Below, in pieces: positions 1 to 6,213 of a stretch of DNA of 6,213 nucleotides. The stretch covers positions 1 through 6,213 of the forward strand of contig JAHEFL010000118.1 of NCBI GenBank assembly GCA_024640205.1. Direction: 5' to 3'. Each line of letters begins with the position of its first letter. Within the stretch, counting starts at the first letter, position 1. The notes below the pieces were generated by a model. It did not search any database, had not been told where the DNA came from, and worked only from the letters and a program-made list of their open reading frames with translations. The translations under genes were made by a program, and so were the position numbers. This DNA is from Flavobacteriales bacterium (GTDB lineage Bacteria > Bacteroidota > Bacteroidia > Flavobacteriales_F > PHOS-HE28).

Positions 1-1
1 C

Positions 2-1009
2 GACGACTATAAGAAGATCATGACCGAGGTGCGGGCCGGGAAATTCCGGCCGGTGTATATGCTCCACGGGGAAGAGAGTTTCTTTATCGACCGGATCGCG
101 GCCGAATTGGAGGAGCTGGCGGTGGAGGAACACGAACGGGACTTCAATCGATCGATCCTTTATGGCCGTGATGTGGACCCGGACCGAGTGAGGGACACCT
201 GCCTCCGCTTTCCCATGATGGCGGAACGGCAATTGGTGGTGGTGCGCGAGCTTCAGAACTGGCGGATCGACGCGCTGGAAAAGCTGGAACCCTACCTGGC
301 GAAACCCACCCCCACGACGATACTGGTCCTTTGCTACAAGCATAAAAAGGTGGATGGCCGCAAGAGCATCCTCAAGACCGTTCAGAAAGCCGGTGGCATT
401 GTATTCCTGAGCGACAAAGTGCGCGAGGACAAGCTTCCCGATATGCTGGTGGGGGTGGCCCGCTCGCAGAAACGGAAACTGGGCGCTGCGGAAGCGCAAT
501 TGCTGGCGACGCACCTGGGTAGCGATCTGGCCAAGGCGGTGAAGGAGGTGGAGAAGCTCTGCCTCGTCACCGAGGAAGGAGGGGCGATCACAGCGGATAT
601 CATCCAGCGTTTCGTTGGGATCAGCAAGGAGTACAATGTGTTCGAACTTCAGAACGCGATAGGCACGCGGAACGCGGAAAAGGCGCAGCGCATCGCACGC
701 TATTTCGCCTCCGACCCGAAGGACCATCCCCTACCGGTCACCATCGGTTTCCTGAACACCTATTTCACCAAGCTTGCCATCGTCCATAACAACAGTGGCA
801 AGGGGCAGCAGGAAATGGCCTCCGCCCTGAAGGTGAACCCCTACTTCGTACGGGATTACATGGCGCATTCCAGGAATTACTCACTTGCCAAGCTGGTGGA
901 CATCCAGCATCATTTGCGGCAATGCGACATGCGCAGCAAGGGATTGGGCGGCGATGGCGGCGACCATGGTGAGTTGCTGCGGGAACTGTTGGCCAAGGTG
1001 ATGGCCTGA
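2..1009 (+). CDS. holA: DNA polymerase III subunit delta, 5'-partial
   Basis: This is the delta subunit of the DNA polymerase III clamp loader, which opens the beta sliding clamp so it can be loaded onto primed DNA in the cytoplasm. The N-terminal part shows the family pattern KFRPVYMLHGEESFFIDRI followed by an AAA+-like fold. The middle carries the helical lid region (GSDLAKAVKEVEKLCL, then ISKEYNVFELQNAIG). The C-terminal collar domain contains NPYFVRDY and DMRSKGLGG near the end. The first ATG in the window is at position 20, but the frame stays open to base 2 and reads DDYKKI before that methionine. Bacteroidota delta proteins usually begin with a similar (D)YKKI helix, so the real start is probably a few codons outside the window and the ATG at 20 is internal. 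From that ATG the protein is 329 residues, close to the E. coli length of about 343. The gene ends with TGA at 1007-1009, and no clear terminator follows. The identification is firm and the start is inferred. Confidence 0.93.
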   Translation, partial: DDYKKIMTEVRAGKFRPVYMLHGEESFFIDRIAAELEELAVEEHERDFNRSILYGRDVDPDRVRDTCLRFPMMAERQLVVVRELQNWRIDALEKLEPYLAKPTPTTILVLCYKHKKVDGRKSILKTVQKAGGIVFLSDKVREDKLPDMLVGVARSQKRKLGAAEAQLLATHLGSDLAKAVKEVEKLCLVTEEGGAITADIIQRFVGISKEYNVFELQNAIGTRNAEKAQRIARYFASDPKDHPLPVTIGFLNTYFTKLAIVHNNSGKGQQEMASALKVNPYFVRDYMAHSRNYSLAKLVDIQHHLRQCDMRSKGLGGDGGDHGELLRELLAKVMA

Positions 1010-1127
1010 ATGGGGAGGGCAGGAATTCAATGATCAGGCTACGGTGGTCCCCGTCCATGGAACGGTGCCCTGCTCGTCCAAGGCATTCCGCTACTTTAGC
1101 GGCCCTGCAAGGAAAATCACAAGCCCC

Positions 1128-3452
1128 ATGTTCCGTGTATCCGTGAAGTTGCTCGTAGCACTCGTTCTACCGTTCCTCTTCGGCTCAGCCTTGGCTCAGA
1201 CCGGTACCATCAGGGGTTTCGTGTACGACCAGAGTACGGGAGAGCCGGTGATCTTCACCAATGTGATCCTGAAAGGCACTACCACAGGTGCGGCCACTGA
1301 CGTCAATGGATATTATTCGATCAGCAAGGTCCCGGTTGGATCATATACGTTGCTGGTGACCTACTTGGGATACGACACCCTGGAGCAGGATGTGAAGGTG
1401 GAACGGGACCAGATCGTGACCGAAAAGCTCTACCTGACCAAAAGCGCCATCCAGATCCGTGAGTTCGAGGTGACCGGGGAGAAACAGGAGCGGCAGAACC
1501 AGGTCGGCATGGGGGTAACAAAGCTCACTCCGCGCCAGATCGAGCTGATGCCAGCCGTGGGTGGGGATGCGGACCTTGCCCAGTACCTGCAGGTGGTCCC
1601 AGGGGTGATCTTCACCGGTGACCAGGGTGGCCAGTTGTACGTGCGTGGCGGCTCGCCCATCATGAACAAGATGATGCTCGATGGGATGGTGCTTTACAAT
1701 CCCTTCCACAGCATCGGCCTCTTCAGCGTGTTCGATAACGATATCATCCGCAACGCGGACATCCACACGGCCGGGTTCAATGCCGAATACGGTGGCCGCA
1801 TCAGTTCCGTGATGGACATCACCTCGCGTGATGGGAACCGCACACGGCTCAGCGGCAAGGTCAGCGCCAGCACCTTCGCGGCGAAAGCCATGGTGGAAGG
1901 TCCGATGAAGAAGCAGAAAAACCCCGGCGATGGCTCTTCCTCCTTCCTGTTGAACATGCGCCACAGCTACCTGGACCAGACGAGCAAGTCGATCTACAGC
2001 TATGTGGATACAGCCGGACTGCCCTTCAGCTTCACCGACATCTACGGGAAGCTTTCCTTCAATGGGGCGAACGGCAGCAAGTTCAACCTCTTCGGATTCA
2101 ATTTCACGGACAACGTGAATTACCAAGGCATCAGTGACCTGGGCTGGACCAACTGGGGTGCCGGCACCAACTTCGTACTCGTACCGGCCGGCTCGGCGGT
2201 TCTGATCGATGGGATCTTCTCCGTGAGCAATTACACCATCCAATTGAAGGAAGCTGAGCTTGAGCCCCGCATGAGCGAGATCGCCGGCTTCAACGGAGGA
2301 TTGAATTTCAAGCTGTTCAATGGGGAGGACGAGGTGCGCTATGGAGTGGAACTCCTGGGGTTCCGGACGAACTTCCAGTTCTACAATGCGCTGGGACGCG
2401 AGTACCAGCAGGAACAGAACACCACGGAGATCGCGGGTTACCTCAGCTACAAGAAGAAGATCAACTCCGTGATCGTGGAACCCGGCCTGCGTATGCAGTA
2501 CTATGCGTCGCTTTCCGTGCTCAGTCTTGAACCCCGTATCGGTTTCAAGTGGAATATCACGGATGATCTACGCTTCAAGTTGGCCGCAGGGCGTTACAGC
2601 CAGAACCTGGTGGCTGCCAACAGTGACAGGGATGTAGTGAACCTGTTCTATGGATTCCTCTCCTCGCCGGATGATCTGCCGGATGAGATCACCTTGAGGG
2701 ATGGCACCACGCGCGAGGTGAAGGACCCCTTGCAGCGGGCCAACCATTACGTGGGCGGCATCGAATACGATCTGTCCAACAACCTCACCGCGAATTTCGA
2801 GGTGTATTTCAAGGACTTCAGGCAGGTGACCAACCTGAACCGGAACAAATTATTCAACGACACCCCCGAGTTCGCCGACAAGCCGGATGAATTGAAGAAG
2901 GACTACATCATGGAGACGGGCCAGGCTTACGGCGCGGACATCATGCTGAAATATGAGAAGGGACGCACCTTCATCTGGGCGGTATACAGCTACACCTTTG
3001 TGGATCGCTTCGATGGCATACAGACCTATAATCCCATCTGGGACCGACGTCATAATGTGAATTTCGTGGCCAGCAGGGCGTTCGGGAAGTTCGATGCCTG
3101 GAAGGTCAATGTTCGTTGGAACTTCGGATCGGGATTCCCCTTCACACAGACACAGGGGTTCTATGGCGAGATACCGTTCAATGGCGACATCAATACGGAT
3201 ATCGTGAGCAGCAATGCGGATCTGGCCACCATCTTCGGGCCGCTGAACGACGGGCGCCTGCCCACCTACCACCGATTGGACCTGGGGATCACACGCACCT
3301 GGCGCCTGGATGAGCACAAGATCATCGAGGTCGACTTCAGCATTACGAACGCCTACGATCGGCAGAACATCTTCTACTTCGACCGGGTGCGCTTCGAACG
3401 GGTGGACCAGTTGCCCATCCTGCCCAGCATCGGAGCGAGTTACCGCTTCTGA
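1128..3452 (+). CDS. TonB-dependent outer-membrane receptor with carboxypeptidase-regulatory-like N-terminal domain
   Basis: This is an outer-membrane beta-barrel receptor expected to import a ligand using energy from TonB-ExbBD. The 774-residue protein begins with a signal peptide (MFRVSVKLLVALVLPFLFG, then SALA before Q; predicted cleavage after A23). Residues 25-105 form a carboxypeptidase-regulatory-like domain (GTIRGFVYDQSTGEP, GTTTGAATDVNGYYSI, VPVGSYTLLVTYLGYD). Residues 120-235 are the plug, with LAQYLQVVPGV, YVRGGSP, MMLDGMVLYNP and FNAEYGGRISSVMDI. The rest is barrel, ending in SYRF with the C-terminal phenylalanine common in outer-membrane proteins. The frame is open back to a GTG at 1044, but ATG 1128 is preferred because it puts the signal peptide at the N-terminus; a weak AAGGAAA lies about 12 bases before it. 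The length is well below the roughly 1000 residues of SusC proteins, and no SusD follows, so this is not a Sus pair. The ligand cannot be read from the sequence. It is preceded by a 118-base gap with no convincing promoter and followed by a repeat-rich gap. Confidence 0.92.
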   Translation: MFRVSVKLLVALVLPFLFGSALAQTGTIRGFVYDQSTGEPVIFTNVILKGTTTGAATDVNGYYSISKVPVGSYTLLVTYLGYDTLEQDVKVERDQIVTEKLYLTKSAIQIREFEVTGEKQERQNQVGMGVTKLTPRQIELMPAVGGDADLAQYLQVVPGVIFTGDQGGQLYVRGGSPIMNKMMLDGMVLYNPFHSIGLFSVFDNDIIRNADIHTAGFNAEYGGRISSVMDITSRDGNRTRLSGKVSASTFAAKAMVEGPMKKQKNPGDGSSSFLLNMRHSYLDQTSKSIYSYVDTAGLPFSFTDIYGKLSFNGANGSKFNLFGFNFTDNVNYQGISDLGWTNWGAGTNFVLVPAGSAVLIDGIFSVSNYTIQLKEAELEPRMSEIAGFNGGLNFKLFNGEDEVRYGVELLGFRTNFQFYNALGREYQQEQNTTEIAGYLSYKKKINSVIVEPGLRMQYYASLSVLSLEPRIGFKWNITDDLRFKLAAGRYSQNLVAANSDRDVVNLFYGFLSSPDDLPDEITLRDGTTREVKDPLQRANHYVGGIEYDLSNNLTANFEVYFKDFRQVTNLNRNKLFNDTPEFADKPDELKKDYIMETGQAYGADIMLKYEKGRTFIWAVYSYTFVDRFDGIQTYNPIWDRRHNVNFVASRAFGKFDAWKVNVRWNFGSGFPFTQTQGFYGEIPFNGDINTDIVSSNADLATIFGPLNDGRLPTYHRLDLGITRTWRLDEHKIIEVDFSITNAYDRQNIFYFDRVRFERVDQLPILPSIGASYRF

Positions 3453-3483
3453 TCCAAGCAGGCAGCGAAAGGGGATGCTCCAC

Positions 3484-3510
3484 CAGGGCCATCCGGTCGT
3501 GTGTGCCCTG
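3484..3510 (+). terminator. Possible hairpin at the receptor 3' end, weak
   Basis: CAGGGC (3484-3489) and GCCCTG (3505-3510) can form a perfect 6-bp stem around a 15-base loop, starting 31 bases after the receptor stop codon. No T-run follows, and the loop is large for an intrinsic terminator. It could slow or end transcription or protect the 3' end of the mRNA, but a chance pairing is also possible. It sits immediately before the first repeat unit. Confidence 0.2.
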
Positions 3511-3655
3511 CAGGCGCGCCTCGTGAAAAAGGCATTTCACGGCAGATGGATCCGAATGAACGCGGATAACTACCCAGCGCCGGGTGTGTCGCGATCCACG
3601 ATCCCTGTGCATTCGTGTGTATCCGTGGTTCCATCTCTTCCACTCGAAGCGCCGT
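3511..3655. repeat. Repeat unit 1 (145 bases)
   Basis: The unit starts with CAGGCGCGCC, which contains the 8-base palindrome GGCGCGCC at 3513-3520. It continues with AGGCATTTCAC at 3530 and a left arm at 3545-3567 that ends GAATGAACGCGGAT. Next comes an inner hairpin (ACCC 3572-3575, loop AGCGCC, GGGT 3582-3585) and a right arm at 3601-3635. The tail TCTTCCACTCGAAGCGCC leads into unit 2. The left arm pairs with the right arm at GATGGA/TCCATC and at 11 of the 14 positions of GAATGAACGCGGAT. Compared with unit 2 it lacks one 10-base GATGAAC-type step and has drifted more in the left arm. Confidence 0.85.
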
Positions 3656-3810
3656 CAGGCGCGCCCCATGAATTAGGCATTTTACCGCCGATGGATGCGG
3701 ATGAACGCAGATGAACGCGGATATCTACCCTGCGCCGGGTACGTCATGATCGACCATCCCTGTGCATTCGTGTGTATCCGTGGTTCCATCTCTTCCACTC
3801 GAAGCGCCGA
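3656..3810. repeat. Repeat unit 2 (155 bases)
   Basis: This copy has the same order of parts as unit 1: CAGGCGCGCC (3656-3665), AGGCATTTTAC (from 3675), left arm 3690-3722, inner hairpin 3726-3741, right arm 3756-3790, then TCTTCCACTCGAAGCGCC. The left arm contains two full 10-base steps, GCGGATGAAC (3697-3706) and GCAGATGAAC (3707-3716), followed by GCGGAT. The inner hairpin is slightly stronger than in unit 1 (TACCC, loop TGCGCC, GGGTA). Confidence 0.85.
3690..3790. repeat. Long imperfect inverted repeat within unit 2
   Basis: The left arm 3690-3722 and right arm 3756-3790 are imperfect inverted repeats. GATGGA pairs with TCCATC and CGGAT with ATCCG. The inner 20 bases match at 12 positions, with more possible as G-U pairs in RNA. 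The loop carries its own small hairpin at 3726-3741. The equivalent arms in unit 1 (3545-3567 and 3601-3635) can also pair. The fold was worked out by eye, and no energy was calculated. Confidence 0.6.
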
Positions 3811-3818
3811 CAGGCGCT
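3803..3818. repeat. Short GC-rich hairpin at the repeat-unit boundary
   Basis: AGCGCC (3803-3808) and GGCGCT (3813-3818) form a perfect 6-bp stem with loop GACA. The boundary between units 1 and 2 has the matching structure: GCGCC (3649-3653), loop GTCA, GGCGC (3658-3662). The single base that differs over the shared 62 bases (T 3655 versus A 3810) falls in the loop, so the stem is kept. No T-run follows, so this is not a standard intrinsic terminator. Confidence 0.55.
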
Positions 3819-3820
3819 GA

Positions 3821-5569
<1,749 letters not shown>

Positions 5570-5626
5570 ACCGGATCATCATTGGACTGCGACATCAACG
5601 GGGTCCGGTCGATCATCATGCCCGGC

Positions 5627-5634
5627 TATCTTTG
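5627..5634 (+). promoter_or_regulatory. Bacteroidota-type -7 promoter element upstream of yidC
   Basis: TATCTTTG matches the Bacteroidota -7 consensus TAnnTTTG at all six fixed bases. It lies in the pyrG-yidC gap, 40 bases before the yidC start codon, so transcription would begin about 35 bases upstream of the gene. By rough count, a perfect match is expected by chance in about 1 of 40 gaps of this size. No TTG sits at the expected -33 position; the nearest, at 5582-5584, is too far upstream. The element suggests yidC can be transcribed apart from pyrG. Confidence 0.45.
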
Positions 5635-5674
5635 GCACCCTTCCATCATTCCTTGAATTCCCACCACGCATTTC

Positions 5675-6213
5675 ATGGATCGTAATTCCATCGTCGGTTT
5701 CGTTCTGATCGCCGCCATTCTTGGTCTCTACACCTGGTACACCATGCCCAGTGCGGAGGAGCAGGCACGGTACCAATGGCAACAGGACAGCCTGGCGCAG
5801 GTGGAACTGGAGAACCGCGGTCGGGAGGCAGCTGCCGCACTGAAGGAAAAAGCAGCGCAAGCCGCATTGAGCGATACGATCATGCCTGGTGGGGCAACGT
5901 TGAGCGAAGCACCGGTGTTGGACAGCGCTGCCGTCGCTTCTCAGGACAGCGTGCTTGCCATGCAACTGGCACAGCGCTTCGGTCCTTTTACTCCCGCCTC
6001 CAGCGGGGAGGGTTCGGAAGTGGTGATCTCCAACGAGCGTTTGCAGGTGAGCATCAACACCTTCGGCGCGCGCCCCACGGTGATCCGGCTGAAGGAATAC
6101 AGCACCTACCACGGTACCCCGCTCCTGCTCGCCGATCCGGATTCGGGCACCTATGAGCTGCGCTTCATGGTGGGCAACACGGACATCAGCACCAAGGACC
6201 TGTACTTCACTGC
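5675..6213 (+). CDS. yidC: Membrane protein insertase YidC, 3'-partial
   Basis: YidC inserts and helps fold inner-membrane proteins, alone or with the Sec translocon. Only the first 179 codons are in the window. The N-terminus MDRNSIVGFVLIAAILGLYTW is typical of Bacteroidota YidC: a short cytoplasmic start and the first membrane helix at about residues 5-22. A charged, Ala/Gln-rich linker of low complexity follows (about 25-110). The large periplasmic P1 domain starts near residue 116 (VVISNERLQVSINTFGARP, then LKEYSTYHGTPLLL). The conserved five-helix insertase core, with its hydrophilic groove, lies beyond the window end. ATG 5675 is the only good start, since it places the MDRNSI motif at the N-terminus. 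The gene may have its own promoter at 5627-5634 and may also be reached by read-through from pyrG, since I see no strong terminator between them. Confidence 0.95.
   Translation, partial: MDRNSIVGFVLIAAILGLYTWYTMPSAEEQARYQWQQDSLAQVELENRGREAAAALKEKAAQAALSDTIMPGGATLSEAPVLDSAAVASQDSVLAMQLAQRFGPFTPASSGEGSEVVISNERLQVSINTFGARPTVIRLKEYSTYHGTPLLLADPDSGTYELRFMVGNTDISTKDLYFT

Larger units (their letters stand above)
3511..3820. repeat. Tandem pair of ~150-base intergenic elements plus start of a third unit
   Basis: Two head-to-tail copies of one element fill most of the gap between the receptor and pyrG. The period is 145 bases for the first unit and 155 for the second, judged from the shared CAGGCGC at 3511, 3656 and 3811. 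The block 3601-3654 is identical base for base to 3756-3809 (54 bases), while the first halves of the units are more diverged. The third CAGGCGC (3811-3817) is followed by unrelated sequence, so the array ends there. No open frame fits both copies, so this appears non-coding. Its elements (GATGAACGCGGAT on one side, ATCCGTGG on the other) resemble a class of intergenic repeats that I recall from many environmental bacterial genomes; I cannot check this here. Confidence 0.9.

Noticed and set aside
1092..1099. TACTTTAG as a -7 promoter element for the receptor gene
   Set aside because: It matches only five of six consensus bases and has no TTG at -33. A match this weak is expected by chance about once in two gaps of this size.
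1044..1127. N-terminal extension of the receptor from GTG 1044 (28 extra residues)
   Set aside because: It would bury the signal peptide behind a polar, Cys-containing stretch; ATG 1128 gives a normal secretion signal.
1341..2243. 300-codon open frame on the minus strand inside the receptor gene
   Set aside because: It lies fully opposite a clearly identified receptor. The translation has no recognisable domain and is the kind of long antisense frame that GC-rich codon use creates.
3310..3714. 134-codon open frame on the + strand running from the receptor 3' end into the repeats
   Set aside because: It is out of frame with the receptor, crosses the repeat units without respecting their boundaries, and looks like no protein family.
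3511..3820. CRISPR array or insertion sequence as an explanation for the repeats
   Set aside because: There are only two full units, with repeat rather than unique sequence throughout each, no cas genes, and no transposase frame or terminal inverted repeats with target duplication that I can see.

Overview
The window reads as a chromosomal segment of a Bacteroidota bacterium with a GC content clearly above 50%. Four things point there. There is a TonB-dependent receptor with an N-terminal carboxypeptidase-regulatory-like domain ahead of the plug. YidC has the MDRNSI start and the long periplasmic insert typical of the phylum. pyrG is followed directly by yidC. A perfect Bacteroidota-type -7 promoter element (TAnnTTTG) lies ahead of yidC. 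A GC-rich Flavobacteriales-like lineage is plausible, but the sequence alone does not settle the genus.

Layout, all genes on the + strand: (1) 2-1009, the DNA polymerase III delta subunit (holA), whose start codon lies just outside the window; (2) 1128-3452, a 774-residue TonB-dependent outer-membrane receptor with a signal peptide and no SusD-type partner in view; (3) 3453-3916, a 464-base gene-free stretch; (4) 3917-5569, CTP synthase (pyrG), complete with all key residues; (5) 5675-6213, the first 179 codons of the membrane-protein insertase yidC, cut by the window end. No tRNA, rRNA, CRISPR array, insertion sequence or phage gene was seen.

The genes are mostly housekeeping (replication clamp loading, CTP synthesis, membrane-protein insertion), with one outer-membrane uptake receptor. 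They do not form a single pathway. The holA-receptor gap (118 bases) and the pyrG-yidC gap (105 bases) are long enough for separate promoters.

The unusual part is the gap between the receptor and pyrG. It holds two head-to-tail copies of a roughly 150-base element (3511-3655 and 3656-3810) and the first bases of a third (3811-3817). The copies share a 54-base block with no differences. Each can fold into a long imperfect hairpin with a smaller hairpin inside, and the unit boundaries carry a short GC-rich hairpin. The copies differ by one extra 10-base step of a GATGAAC-type short repeat. This looks like a repetitive, probably multi-copy intergenic element, not a gene. Its function is unknown to me and it is the main item worth follow-up.
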